A DNA stretch of 64,000 nucleotides from Selaginella tamariscina (GCA_003024785.1 PUQB01000041.1:160348-224347), one strand, 5' to 3'; positions 26,831 to 40,489 are shown, numbered from the stretch's first letter. Program-made: numbers and translations. Notes: generated from the sequence alone by a model not told the origin.

Positions 26831-28510
26831 TCTATAGGAACATTTAAACATTTAGTTATATATTAAATATTTAGAACAATATTAAAATACTATTTATGCA
26901 AAACTATATAATAAATAAATTAAATAAGAAAAATTCATTATCTTACAAAATAAGTTTATTTTGTGTTTATTATGAATGCCTCGTTAATGATTATTTTAAA
27001 TTTTATTTAATAATCATTCTAAATCATGTATTGTTGTTCTAAATCTCATTTAACTGTTATCTTAAATTGCTTCAACAGTCATCTTAAATTTAAAAAATAC
27101 ATAGTTAATTGCCATTCTAACTTAAATCTTTTTCATTTTATCGTTATCGTAAATTTCTTAAGGATACTTTTAACACAATAACTTAAAAGAATTAAGTTAT
27201 TGTATACACAATAATTTAAAAGAGTTAAAAGAAAAATTATTACATAAACATAATAATTTAACACAGTGAGAGATAGAAAGTTCATATACATAATAATTTT
27301 AAAAAATTAAAATAAATTAACTTATCACATACACACAATAACTTAACAAAAAATTCATGTGTTATCACAACTTAAGTTCATTAAAGTAAAAATAATAATA
27401 AAGTTAAAGGTGAATTGTTAAATAAAACATGAATAATTTGATTAAAAGTTATTAAGTAATTAGGACCAGTTGAAAAATAAAAACATTAAGAAGTTCAAGG
27501 ATAAAATCTTACATAGAAAGCCCAGACATACATCAAATTAATAACAATTAAGTTTAAAATTTAAATTAGGAACAAACTCATTAAATTAAAAAAGCCAAAT
27601 TAATATAATAATTAAGTTATTAGGAACAAACTCATCAAATTAAAAGGCTAAATATAATAATTAGGTTATATACAAGAACTTAAAAATAAACTTAAATTAA
27701 GAGCCAGATAAAGTCATCAAAATAAAGATAATAAATGATTTAAAAATTTATTTAATTAATAAACTATTATTAAATAATTAAGCACATGTATACTGATTTA
27801 TACTATTATTATTTATTACAATATTTACATCCCTTCCAATATAAGTCAGTATTGAAGATACATATATATTTCCAAATTATATTCTTTTTACCTATAAAAC
27901 TTCGTTTCAGTTTCTTATAATTAAATAAATGTATTTAACTTATTTTATTTTATTTCTCTAATTTCAACACAAATGAAATAACAATAATAAAAATATTATA
28001 ATGCTTAAATAAAGTGGATATTATTTGGATTTGCTTAGAAATATTATATGAAGCTTTAAAATATATATTGTCCTTAGAGGTATATATCTAAATAAGAAAA
28101 TATGCACGTATTCAATAGATCATTAGTTTATACATTATTAAACATGCTAAACAGCATAAAAAGAATAATAATTTAATTATAATATTACAATCATGATACA
28201 TTAAATATTAATGTTTACTAAATAATTAAATATTTAATCTTAATTCATTATAACTGATATTTTCAAACACAGCCTGAACACAAACACACACGCATGTAGA
28301 TAAACATTTTATTCTCTATTAAATTACACTAGAATAATAACCAGACTTTATATTCTAAATGTGATTATAAGACAATAAATTATCTTGTTAATGTACACCA
28401 TTTCTCACCATACCAATCCACGTTCGTGTATGTTAGACGTTGCAAAACTTTGTAAAACCCCACATATGTTCTTTCAATCTAGTTTAAAAGAAAACTGTAC
28501 ATATAAAAAG

Positions 28511-28544
<34 letters not shown>

Positions 28545-28600
28545 CACACACATAAAATAATAGGCCCGATGTATAATGGAGAGAGAGAGAGAGAGAGAGT
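26831..28600. other. AT-rich intergenic DNA
   Basis: About 1.8 kb over 75% A+T, with many TTAA and AATAAT words and no open frame of interest. Microsatellites (AC)n at 28515-28545 and (GA)n at 28579-28600 lie just downstream of the NPG1-like gene. Confidence 0.6.
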
Positions 28601-28796
28601 TTTGAACTCTGTCAAGTTTGTATCCTTACATAGACATACACCAAACACAGGGAGACAACACACACAAGTCTAATCTCTATCTACATCTAAAGCTGCTGTG
28701 CCTACATATATACAAAACGCGCATGTGTGTGTGTGTGGTCTCTATACACACACATACACACACGCGCTTTATACTTACCGAATTTGTCACCGTAAC

Positions 28797-31700
28797 GTGC
28801 AGAACTTCTCAACAGGGGCAGATTGTTCAAGTAAGTAAGCAGCTTGGTAACACTCGGCAGCTTCATCTAGATGCTCCTCTTCCTCGTGTACAAGCCCAAA
28901 TTGTACCATGCAACATAGTTCTTGGGATCCCAATGCAAAGCTGCTGTAAGTAACTCCTTGCAACTATAAATAACAAAACACATAAATATATACGTACACG
29001 TGTATTCCCACATATATAGCTTAAGTATACTATACATAGTACTCTTTATCTCGTGCACATATAAGTAGTTTATGTATACTAACTATATGTTATATATACG
29101 TATAATTGTGTAATGTGTATGTACATTATATCAAATATGTTCATACACAATAAGAAATGTCTTTTATACGCCTCATATAATATTATATCAAGTTATATAT
29201 GCATATGTGATGTTGTAGATATATGTGTATATATCAATATATTACAACAGAAACCCTGTGCATCTCATCTCATGTCTCTCTGTAAATTCAGGTTGGGAGA
29301 TATGTGTATGTCCTATATACTATGAATGTATCGATAAAAATGTTATCTCCATAATACAGTACACAATACATGCGTATGTATATTATGTATACTGAGGTTG
29401 TAACGAACCTGGTGAAGCATTCTTGCCTGTACGCCTTAGTGCAGCACCGAGTGCAACATGGCTCTGTATGTGTTCAGGCTCTTTACACAGAGCGTTGTTG
29501 TACGATGCCATTGCTTCCTTTTCTAGTCCCCGTGCTTCGTAAAGCATCCTGAAGCAAAACCAATAACTAAATAAATAACAGCTATATATAATAAAATTTA
29601 GAGACATTTAAATAATGCATACATAATATATATACGAATCTATGTCTATAGATGGGTATGATCAATATACACTCCTATATTTGACATTACTAACATTTCA
29701 TTCCATGCATAATGTAGAGAGAGAGAGGATATAATTATGAATGTGCATGTACCTGTAGCAAACCATGTATCAGCAGTAGATCTTTTAAAGGCCTGAGCCT
29801 TCTCCAAGCACATTTCAGCATCACGCCACTGCGAGAGTGAAGTGTATATTCCTGCTAAATCCTGCCATACTTCCACCTCTGATACTCTGGCTTCTCCATT
29901 CTAACATAAGGAATTATTTAATGAGTTTTATATGTGCATGGAACTTCAAACACACACACACACACACATATTATGCATGTAAGGGCCTATATATAATTTA
30001 TTGAATTTAAATTAGTGATTAGCCATTATTATATGATGTACGTGAATTTTACACATATAAAGACACATGCATACCATAAACACATACACTTATACGTATA
30101 ACATATATACCTTTCCAGTTGTTTTCCTACGAGCCTGTACGAGTGCGAGGAGAAGCATGTATGTTTGGCAGGCATCGGTTGTACGGGACTGAGCAACCTG
30201 GAGTTTAGCCTTTGTACGGAGAAGTTCGCCCTGTTCCCACTTGCCTGTTTCCTCGAGGGCAGCGTTCACGACCACCTCTGCGTCTTCGTGTCTCTGTAGA
30301 GCAGACAAAACTAGGGCAAGAAACCTCCACGCCTGGATTGATGATCCTCCTGTTAGCTCCAAAAATGCCTGCATTTCATTAATCAATCTGTATCAAATAA
30401 TCATAATAACATCAAATAACACTAACTCAGAATTAGATATAGACATTTACTATATATATACGAGTATTCGTATAGATACGATAATATATAAAGACACGAG
30501 ATTGTGTTGTCGTGTAATGGAGATTTAATAGAGAGAGGACGCACATTACATTCATATTAGATATAAAGTTATATGTATAAAGTTACGTTATGGTATACTA
30601 TTACTAGTATATATAGAGGGATATATATCATCCTCTATAGAGATACAGGTTCATTATGCGTGCGTGCGTGACTATGAATATAAATTTCTGTATCTTATAT
30701 CTGATGCAGATTATTGTTATGATATTATAATATCTAGTATTTTGGTACATCCTCTGGTTCGTGTAATATAATAAATACATATTGAAGATCACATAAACAA
30801 ATATGTGTATATAAATGCATATTTGTATATGATGTGTATATAGATCTTATATGCAAACCTTTGCGCAGTCAAGAGCAGAGTTCAAGTTTCCCTTTTCAGC
30901 ATATTCCATTCCTAAGTCGAACATTACGTAAGGATCTTTCTTCTCAATTGAGGCAGCTTCTTGCAACGCCATCAAAGCATCTTCCTCCAGCTTTTCCCTC
31001 TCCGAATCCGAGTGTGCTTCCCTGGCCTATATATTCATATATACATGCACATGTATATAATATATTATCAAATATGCGTGTGTATGAAATAACGTGGCAG
31101 TTTCTAGAATATACTTAAAAATCAGCTACAATTATAATAGTGACGTATAGCAACTATATGCATGTATTCCCATAAATAATTCCGGAACATGCTTTACATT
31201 GTAACCTTGATAATTAACAATAACAATATAGAATATACCTGTTTTCCTAATGTTGCCCCCAGCAAATGCCTTGACCGGCCTTTTAAATAACCAAGCTTTC
31301 CTTCAGAGAACAATATTGCACGTCGGCCATACTCAGCCCCCTGTACAAATTAAGTAAAAACTTTATTCTTTATTTTTAACTTTTATTTTATTCTATACGT
31401 TCTCCTTTATTGAACTATAAATTAAGTTTTCATGTATGAATGGCATACACTAATTAGATTATATACTATATAGATGCGCTGTATATAATAGTTCAAAGAT
31501 TAGAAGAGTTAAGACTAGAATTACCCCAGCCATATCACATTATATTATATAGTATTGAGCCATATGCAATAATATATAATATATTTCATATAATGTGTAT
31601 ATATAATATCTGTGACGTACTATTTGACTTTTTTGAATATTAACTGAGACATGTGAACATATACACGGAAAATATACTATACATATTCATCGCATATTTT

Positions 31701-32443
31701 ACTAATACATTTTGTTAATATCTATTTGCTATGCTATAACATACTATACAGCAAATTATTATGTAAGAGATGTACAATATATAATCATGCTACGATACAC
31801 TGTCATGCTATATGAGATAGAATATATGTATAGTATATACAAAGGTATTATGGCATCTACAGTACCTCTTTTGTATGGTCGGTAGGTCAATGCAGAGCTT
31901 TGAAGCAAGGAGTAAAGTGGGAACATCATTTGGCCTTTCGTGTCGGCTTAGACTTTTCTTTAAAAGGTTAATTGCTGTTTTTGGTTGCCCCGCAGCACTG
32001 TAGCATAGAGCCAGATTATACCAGCGGTCCGACCTGCTCCATGTGCCTGGTAACACCTCCTCTACTTGTTGAGCCTGCAAACATGAAACGTAAATATACA
32101 AAAAAAACATATACATGCCACATACACACACAGCGGCTACATATATACTAAGTAATATATACACATGTACATATATAGTCTAATCTTGTTATATATGTGT
32201 ATACATACAGAAATGCATATATAGAGGCGTATAACAATAAGAAGAGTATGTTTTATTTATGTGTCTTTGTAGCATCTCTCGAGACACACAGACACAACAG
32301 TAAGAAAATAACAACTTGAGAGAGTGAGAGAGAGAGAGAGAGAGGAAGGGAGGAAGAAGGGAGTCGCTGTTATCCTATATAATCTCATTTGCTTATGCAC
32401 AACCACCTATCAACTATATATATACATTTGTACATATGTAAAT

Positions 32444-32477
<34 letters not shown>

Positions 32478-34967
32478 GCACCATTATATGAACATACAGG
32501 TGATGTGATACAACTCAGTAACATCCATACAAATGCATATACTATTTTCATATATAAATTGTGATATGGAGTACATATTCAACCTGTAACATATATCTAT
32601 TTATGCACATATGCATGTATGCAAAGACACGCATGCATACATTATACAGACAGACACAGAGATCATACCAAAGCATGGGATTGTCCACAAATGGACAATG
32701 CAAATGAGAGATGCTCCATGATGGTGTAGTCCCATGGAAGCTTGCGTAGAGTGTTCTTTCTGAGTAGTATGAGGAAAAGCAAAATAGCCTCCTCCACATT
32801 ATTCTTTGGCGTGAATGCACCCTCTATTTGAGCTCCTAGCGATGGTGCACCCGCCACAATTCCTGAAAAAAGTATAACAGTTAGCTATTTTATTAAACGT
32901 AATAATATCAAATTATAGTGGACTAGTAATGTATCTATATTCATAAATTAGAAATATTTAATTATTTGAATATACTAACCAGTAGCAATTTTATAGGTCA
33001 TAAAGCATACGAACACAAAAACTATTCATCATGAAGTTCTGTATTTCTATTACTATAAATTATGCTCCCGTAAGACAACAAAGATATCAAGCCATCACTC
33101 ATATATTAATATTACTACGGTAAAACTATATAAATATTATAATAAGCTATTTATAATGAATCTAATTTAGGGGTTACTTAACTATAATACCTCCATACAG
33201 CAAGAGTATTGCAAAATTCTTCTGTATGCGACCGGAACACTCAGCGTCCAAGTTCCAGGGGTTAAGTAGTGCCCGACGGTACGAAGAGATTGCTTCTTGG
33301 TAGAGTCCTGCCTCCTTATATAGCTCGGGCAATAGTTCTACTGCTTTGTTTATTATGTCGTGTAGTTTGCTGCCACTCCAGGATGCAGGTATTCCGTGTG
33401 GTAACGATGATTCCATTGTGTCCAATATACTCTTGCATTCTTGTGCAGAATCTGTAAACATGTACATGTAAACCCTCCCTCCTGCGCGTGTGTGTGTGGC
33501 ATATATAGATTCATATGCACATGCGATTCGTACTGATATTCTTAACCACTGATACCAATCTTACATTTTACTTGAATGTATAGGAAAAGGAATCGTATAA
33601 ATTAGTAAAAGTAAGGTCAAAGGCGAACCTTAGCGTGAAAAAGATACTTTGTCATAATTGGTTCTATTAGATTTCACGTGATCATGGAATCATGATTTAT
33701 AGACTAAACATATTTAAGAAGTCGCATGCATACACTCACCATATTGTACATCTATTAATATCTTCCAAACTGTATTGCTGAAGCATACATATATTTACAG
33801 ACACCGTAATAAACGTATATATACATATATATCTCACATACGTATATATAAAGACGTATACATGTATGCATATGTATGTAAGAAGACATCATTGTCCTGT
33901 GAATGTGTATGCATAGATGTACCATTAAGACGGCCCAGCTTTTGGAGGCATTTGGCTTTGAGGTAGATGGCTTCAAGCAGCAGGCTTGCAGCGTGAAGAG
34001 AGATGTTCTGACCAGATTCAACTCGAGATCGTCCACGGCGATGCTTGCCTCTTTCTGCAAGGGAGTACCTCATTCTCGGTATGATTGTACTAATGTCGAT
34101 GCCATCAAATACTTGCAATGCAGCTTCAACATTCCCTCGTTGGTATTCTAGCCTTCCCAACAGAGCCCTCGCTTCCTAATTGATATACATGAAATGTTCA
34201 TGAAATTTTATATGTATGTATATATGTATATTATGTATTTAAAGTTTATGACTATGTGTGCATATGCATGTTGAAATATATACGGCAACCAAGGGCCACA
34301 ACCAATATATTAGTGATATATTATTGACTTATATACAACATCATACATACATATACATGGGCACTCTATGGTGCATATAAAGTAAGTGATAGTTTAAGTC
34401 TAGACGGTAAATCCTGACTAATATAGATATTTTGCAAGAGTTATGTCGTTTTCTCCGTGTTTTATTCATTTCCATGGATAGATACATATACATACACATA
34501 TACATGTGTATGTATGTATATACATGCATACACAGACATTGTATATACACACACAAATATAAATATGTGTTCACATATTTTGCAAAAGTACGGTGTATAT
34601 ACGAGTGAGTGTAAGTCTAAGACGAATAATGAATCTTAACTAATATAGTGGTGTGAAAATATGTCATTTCCTCAACGATAGACACACGCACCTTACACTA
34701 GATAGATCCAAACACATGATAGAAACTTATGTATAGCTTAAAGCTTACCTCGAAATTGAGAGACAAAGCTTCACGAAGAGACGACTCTGCTTCTTCAATG
34801 TTGCCTTCATCAAGCTTTGCCTCACCCTCCATAGTCTTTGCAGAGAGCCCACTGGCAGAAGCATCCATGGGATTCGTGACATCTGGAGACGACATACTCT
34901 CTTCAAACATGAACTGTTCCCTTGAACAGTGACACATCATTCTTTGTTCCTCTGTTTGTCTATTCAA
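28797..34967 (-). CDS. NPG1: NPG1/NPGR-type tetratricopeptide protein
   Basis: Eleven exons: 34749-34967, 33923-34175, 33191-33451, 32669-32862, 31866-32074, 31239-31340, 30859-31026, 30111-30368, 29753-29900, 29409-29548 and 28797-28963. They match the Arabidopsis No Pollen Germination family end to end: EAKLDEGNIEEAESSLREAL, LLGRLEYQRGN, LLLEAIYLKAKCLQKLGR, AVELLPELYKEAG, QIEGAFTP, LALCYSAAGQ, WRFLALVLSALQRHEDAEVV and WYNLGL. NPG proteins bind calmodulin through TPR repeats and act with a PI4-kinase complex at the plasma membrane; in Arabidopsis they are needed for pollen germination. The start is the first ATG of the long N-terminal exon; an inner ATG is possible. Phases do not join at 31866/31340 and 29753/29548, and the last exon is one G short in the NLGL codons (about 28900). 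These look like single-base errors. Confidence 0.87.
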
Positions 34968-36112
34968 CGAATGGATCCAAAATCAACTGAAGAGAAGGAA
35001 TTAATTAAGGATAAAACTCCTTAAACACGGCAACATGTGTTTAGTGGAGCTCTCTCTCTCTCTCTCTCTCTCTCTACATTTGTACACATACCTGGGGACT
35101 TGACCGAATGGCTTGCACAGCAGCTCCATAGCGATGGAATTTTCGTGCTCAAAGACCTAGATGAACCACCGGGAATTTTGAGTGATGTCCAGGATCCCTG
35201 AAGATTTCTCGGGATTCTTGGGGATCTCGATCGATCACCATGAACAATGAAGAAAAGAGGGATTCTGAAGAATGTGTGCCCTAGCTAGAGATTTCTAGCG
35301 AGATTTTGGAGAATGTGTGATGATTCCCGGGAATTCTTGAGAGAGATTTCTGCTGCGCGGCTCGAGAAAAGCGGGATTCTGGAGAATGTGATGGGATTTT
35401 TGAAGCCCTAGATAGAGATTTCTCCCTAGAAAGCGGGATTCTGGAGAATGTGACGGCTTACCTGGGGATTTGCGCGGATTATAGGGGATTCCCGGGAAGC
35501 GCCGTATTGCAATCGCCATAGCCGGCGTCCATAGGATGCTCCTTTCTGTGTACTGGAAAGAATTTAAGTAATTTAGGTCAGAAGGATGTTGTTGCGTTGT
35601 TCTTGTAGTACTCTCAACTTGGCAGCTTTGATGTGAAACTGTCACGTGAGGTTTTTGAAAAATAAGGTTTGCCTCTTACATAGTTTAATTAAATATATAA
35701 TTATTTAATTTGTCATTAATGGGCTACAAGTGATAGGTCAAATATATACGGTCTATACGTACGTGTCTACAGTCTGACATACGGATACACATGCTCTATA
35801 TTTAAATATATATATTAATTTTACTCTAAATGGATCTTAATTTATATAATATCTCTCTCTATATAAAGACATCTATATATATATATATATATATATTTAT
35901 AATTTGTATATTATTCACATTAATTAACCTTAGTCATTCTTATATGTAGCGTGTATAATTCATTTATCATATACAAATACATATAAATATATAAATGTGA
36001 TGCAGTTTTCAAATTTATAATTTTAATAAAATTATTTAATCATAATATGATTAAAATTTATATATATATATATATATATATATAAGTGCCATTTTGTAAA
36101 ACTAGGTTTCAC
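34968..36112. other. 5' region of NPG1-like gene and intergenic DNA
   Basis: 34968-35100 holds a (CT)n tract (35048-35076) and likely 5' UTR. 35150-35480 is an imperfect tandem repeat, listed separately. 35640-36112 is AT-rich with (TA)n at 35874-35897 and 36060-36084, then the RNase H2C promoter. Confidence 0.5.
35150..35480. repeat. Imperfect tandem repeat upstream of the NPG1-like gene
   Basis: At least four copies of GGGATTCTGGAGAATGTG or near forms (near 35261, 35310, 35371 and 35434), alternating with AGAGATTTCT blocks, spacing roughly 50-65 bp. GC-rich against its surroundings. ACTTACCTGGGG-like strings at 35091 and 35458 read as possible minus-strand 5' UTR donor sites. Confidence 0.6.
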
Positions 36113-36992
36113 ATGGCGGCTGAAGACTCTTCAGAGGTTGAGAAGCTCCCACCATGCTCGATTCATCTCCTTCCTTGTACAATCACACACAATGGACCTG
36201 CCCAAGTCTCTTCTTATTTCTGTCCACGCCACACAGGTACACATATATACACATGTATACACATACACGTGTATACACAACTACATATCTTATACAATGT
36301 AAATCAATATGTCGATTAGAGCTACCCACAATGTCCTCTCTCTCTCTCTCACACGCACACGCACACGCACACACACACAACATATATGGAGTCATATCCA
36401 CATATATTTGATATCGATCCAATATACTTTTTAAACAATGACAGTTCTAGTGTCTCTCTCTCTCTCTCACACACACACATGCACACACCATACACACACG
36501 CACACACACACTGCAGGTGTAAATGCGGATGGTGTCGAGGTGAAGGAGGCAGCATTCAGGGGCAGAAAACTCCTTGGTTCCACTCTACAGCTCCCAGAAA
36601 ACTACCAAGGTATATATATACACATACACACATATATAAACATGTAAATATGTATGTGTATACACACACACACACACGTATATGCAGGATTTGTTCTTGA
36701 GAAGCAACAAGAGAGCAATGTCAATAATATTGATATATGGAGAGTTAAGTCAGAGTTTAATGATATTACTTATTGGAACCATGATACAATGCCAACGTCT
36801 TCTGATTCTGTCCGTCGATGTATAGACTGGCTCAGCATATCCTCCGCGGTAACGTGTGTGTGCGTGGTGCATGTGTGTACGTATGTGTGCAGGTGTGCGT
36901 GCGTGTCTATGTATATAATGGTTTAATTGTAGGTACATAAGACTGTAACGGCGGAGGAAGTCTCTGCAATGCTCAGGGAAGGTGAGTTTTAA
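36113..36992 (+). CDS. RNASEH2C: Ribonuclease H2 subunit C
   Basis: Four exons, 36113-36236, 36517-36609, 36688-36848 and 36933-36992, all joining in frame to a 145-residue protein. RNase H2C is a non-catalytic scaffold of the trimeric enzyme that removes ribonucleotides and RNA/DNA hybrids in the nucleus. Family landmarks: IHLLPCTITHNGPAQVSSYF near residue 17, EAAFRGRKLLGSTLQLPENY, GFVLEKQ, ITYWNHDTMPTSSDS and the C-terminal KTVTAEEV. Length is normal for the plant protein. Introns carry (CT)n and (CA)n tracts. No lesion is seen. Confidence 0.93.
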
Positions 36993-37199
36993 GTTGAACT
37001 CGTGTTTAACTTAAGTATTAAGACGTTTATTACGGTAAATTAATAATATTCTTTTTATAATGCACTTGCAATATAATGTTATTATTATTATTATTATAAT
37101 TTGTAAGAAATGTATAAATTATTATAATTTATATTAATGTGTATTATGTATATTTGTACGTTGGACAATTAATAACAAGTACAAGGACGAATACAAAAT

Positions 37200-39185
37200 G
37201 CATGCATACATAGGACTCACCTGCTTGGAATGTCGAGCCTGTCGAAGTCAAGAAGAATGTCTGGAGGGAACTTCTTGATAAACTTCTTTACAGATCCCAT
37301 GAGTCTCTCAATGTGATGTTGGTCTGCTAGCAATCCAGGAGTATCAATGATTCTGAGTTTGATACCATGAACGGTACTGCACCTTCTTGAAACGCATCTG
37401 TATCACTCTTCATAATGACAATAGAGACGCATATTGGAATACACATACATATATACTACCTCGTCAAATCCTAGGGAGCAGAGCCATGTCGGGAAGGGCA
37501 CAGGAACAGCAGCCGACTTGGAATTCTCGTCATCATATCCATCGTCCATTTGGGAAGCGTATTCCTCCGCAGACGAGGAAGATCCCGACCATCTCCTGGC
37601 CTCCTTACGCCTCTTAAGATCCTCTTTTCACTGCTTTTTCTGGAAGAGCTTCTCCCTCAGATGAAGCTCCTCGAAATATGCATTCCTGTTCTTCTTATCA
37701 AGTTGGTCCAGCTCCGCTTCTTGAACGGTGAGAGTAAATACGGTAACGGGGGAACCTTGGACCGCATTGCTAAAGCAATAATACAAGCATAAATATAAAC
37801 CACACGCTCACACACACACGATCATACATGGATATTGTAGAACACATACACCACAATGACGTACATAAATACGTGTTAACATGCACATAGGCACGTATAT
37901 GTATATATAGATGAGTCACCTAATACATACCGAAAGGCTTTCCTGGAGATTGAGGGGAAGAACCCTCTCACCAGTCACCGGGTTCATAAGACGCATTTCT
38001 CCTGCTGCCTGCATACATGTTACCAGTACTAAGCACGTACACATTATTCTGTAGGAGGCATCTCATTGTGACGTTGGTCTGCTACTGCAGGAGTATCAAT
38101 GACTCTGAGTTTGATACCGTGAACGGTACCCGTTATCTCCTGCACCTTCTTTGTGGAATATTGGAACGCATTTGTATCCGTCTTCACCTGTGTACAGTAA
38201 TAATCACGACAATAAGTAAGAGAGGTACGCAGATAGTGTAGACAGATTTACATAAACAATGTATAAGAATATAAAAATATATTACCAGAATTGATGGTGG
38301 CACTTTTACCTACTCCGGTTTTGCCCAAAACCTGATAAACAGAAAGTACGCATACATTTACATACATCAAATAAATGTAGGATAAGAAACATTATATATG
38401 GATATACGTACACAAACACATACAATACCATGATTGTGCATGTGAAATCGAGCCTCCTGTTCTTGACAGGCCTTCTGCAATTGCACTTGCCCTCTCGAAA
38501 CTGAATGCACTGTTCCTGCTTGAGCTTCGTCCACTCCGAAGCTGCTCGGCTAAGCCCAACCGGTGAAGTACCTGAGTATCGGAGCTTAATTAGAGAAAAG
38601 AATATTTGGATTCTGTGTGTGTTTACCTGAGCAACTACTACATTATGCGCAGACTGCCCCACTGAGCAAGCCTGAGGAATTTGACACGTACCATCTGCAG
38701 CTTCTCACGTTTTTCATGGTTTCCTCGTTAGGCTCCCCATTCGGTTCAGGATTATCAGAAGCAGTAGCAGCGGCAGCTGAAGGTTGCGGGATTGTGGGAA
38801 GAAACTTGAGCACGTTGTTTCGTGAGCCTTCCCAAGGGGTTGAAGCTGGTTTAGCAGGTAGCGACGGACCTGAATTATACCCACGTTTAAGAACTCTTAA
38901 ACGTGAAAATGTATGAAGACACGGATATCATAAATATATATGCGTGTGTTCATATATACCAACGAAGAAACCGCTCCTGCCTGTGACAAATCCCGCAATG
39001 GGGACGGTTCCTCTTTCTCTTCCTCACTGTCTACTTCATTACCTGCATATCAGTAACATTAGTGGCTACTTAAATATTCGACAGAAAGTAAAATTACCTT
39101 GAGGAGAATCTGGAGCTTGTTGGTCCCCGTTGGAGCTACTACGGGACACTTCCGGCTCGGCTTGCGAATCCTCCACTGGCTCCAT
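37200..39185 (-). pseudogene. TOC159: Toc159-family preprotein receptor copy A, rearranged
   Basis: Toc159 GTPases are outer-envelope receptors for plastid preproteins: acidic A domain, G domain, M anchor. From the right: a short acidic exon (39098-39185, MEPVEDSQAEPE), an acidic exon (38960-39043), the linker exon from 38870 (GPSLPAKPASTPWEG), NVVVAQV, RASAIAEGLSR, the P-loop GKTGVGKSATINS (38300-38332), VKTDTNAFQ...IDTP (38045-38190), MRLMNPVTGERVLP (37930-38010) and an M-domain piece (37480-37760, NRNAYFEELHLREKLFQKKQ). A second G-domain piece (IIDTPGLLADQHH...FDRLDIPSR, 37210-37410) then follows out of order. The long acidic domain and much of G and M are missing, the linker has frame changes shared with copy B, and the M piece has TGA where the family has Trp. 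A pseudogene. Confidence 0.85.
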
Positions 39186-39257
39186 TTCACTTCCACACCT
39201 CACTTGTTAACGAAGCCACGTGTCAAAATAGGGTTGTTATTTTAGGGTTCATTGGAA
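39186..39257. promoter_or_regulatory. 72-bp divergent promoter, Toc copy A / unknown gene
   Basis: Only 72 bp separate the two opposed start codons. It contains CACTTGTTAACGAAGCCACG and TGTCAAAATAGGG; the CACGTG E/G-box core is present. Diverged copies of the same segment occur at 56225-56285 and, inverted, at 60085-60145. Confidence 0.6.
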
Positions 39258-40280
39258 ATGACCAAGGAGGTGGCGATGACGCTTCATGAAGCCATAAAAT
39301 CCTGCCGCTGGCTCAAAATAGTAAAGCCGCAGCCGCCGCCGCCGTAAGTGTAGTTCGATTGTAGACAGAGAGATCATGTATTGGATTGCAGGAAGGAAGA
39401 GAAGAAGGAGCCGGAGGTCAAAGTTATTGGTGTGGATGTCACCCTTCTCACAGACGAGTAAGTTTTGCAAATTGTTTTAAATCCAGAATAACGTGTATGG
39501 ATTTACAGGTCCGAGGCGGGTAAGGCCGCCATTGAACAGATCCTCAAAGATTTGCAAGACGCCGGACTTGCTGTTGAGTAAGCTACACTTGTTCACATGT
39601 ATTATATATGTTTGTTTGTGTAGGAGACCGAAAAGAAAGATGAACAAGTTTCTTAAAAAGACCATCACTGCCGAGATGATGAAGGAAGTTCACGATTTCG
39701 GCCTCATTGAGACACCCAAGTATGTATATCATGTTTTCTATACATCTAATGCGTGCGTCCTTGACAGGGAGAGGGATAAGGATCTGCTGCCTCTTACTCA
39801 GTACGCACCCCATATGATCATGTACGTTTGATGCGTTATATATGTCTGTGTGTATATCATAAACAGCAATTTGTATGCGCGTTCGTGTGTCTTGATTGTT
39901 TTGACAGGAAAGAAAGCGAGGAAACTATAAGGGTGATGCAGAAAATAGAAAACGCGGGAATTCTTACCAAAGAGGCGCCTGCTGAAGTGTAAGTCATACT
40001 GCTTGCTTGTGTGTGTGCGTGCGTGTACACTTAGACAATATGCAGGTTTTTTTGTTTCCGTGGAGACAAAGTCTTCAAGGTCTACATTCGTCCATCAAAG
40101 CCTGGGAGCAATGGCATGTTGGGAATACGTCACTTGCTCGGGGACGAATGTGATCTTGTCATAGTTAAGAAGCAAGGAAAGGTGCGTAGTTGGAGCAGGT
40201 TTCCCTTAAACGGATATAATCCCCTCCCCAAGTCTGGCTCTTTGGTGTCTATCCCTCTGTCGAGTCTGCTGCGTGCGTAA
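39258..40280 (+). CDS. Unknown conserved-looking protein, seven exons
   Basis: Exons 39258-39343, 39392-39457, 39509-39577, 39624-39719, 39768-39821, 39908-39988 and 40046-40280; every join is GT-AG and in frame, giving about 228 residues. I do not recognise it. It starts MTKEVAMTLHEAIKSCRWL, then a Pro run, a Lys/Glu stretch, a helix-rich middle (GKAAIEQILKDLQDAGL; TITAEMMKEVHDFGLIETPK; ETIRVMQKIENAGILT), a basic PKRKMNKFLKK patch, and a mixed C-terminal part (RGDKVFKVYIRPSKPG, then GDECDLVIVKKQGK). No signal peptide or membrane helix. Exon 7 may be spliced on at the AAG|GTGCGT near 40180, so the last 34 residues are uncertain. The clean gene structure argues it is real. Its 5' end is copied at 56287-56445 and 59930-60090. 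Confidence 0.65.
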
Positions 40281-40489
40281 CCTGTATAATATAATTTTAC
40301 TTATATGTTAAGAGCTGCCGATGAGACTAGAAATCTGGATTGCAGAGCGATGAACGAACCATTCTTCCTAAATTAAAGAATGAAACCCCGTACCCCCTAA
40401 TTTAAAGCAAGTGTGACACATGAAGCCATATCATGGTTCAATGTTAAGAAATTGATGTTTTCGGTATTAAGTATATATGCTTGTGCTGG

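Noticed and set aside
38617-38916. Plus-strand open frame AQTAPLSKPEEFDTYHLQ... (also 55650-55946)
   Set aside because: Antisense of the Toc159 linker exon; conserved between the copies only because the DNA was duplicated.
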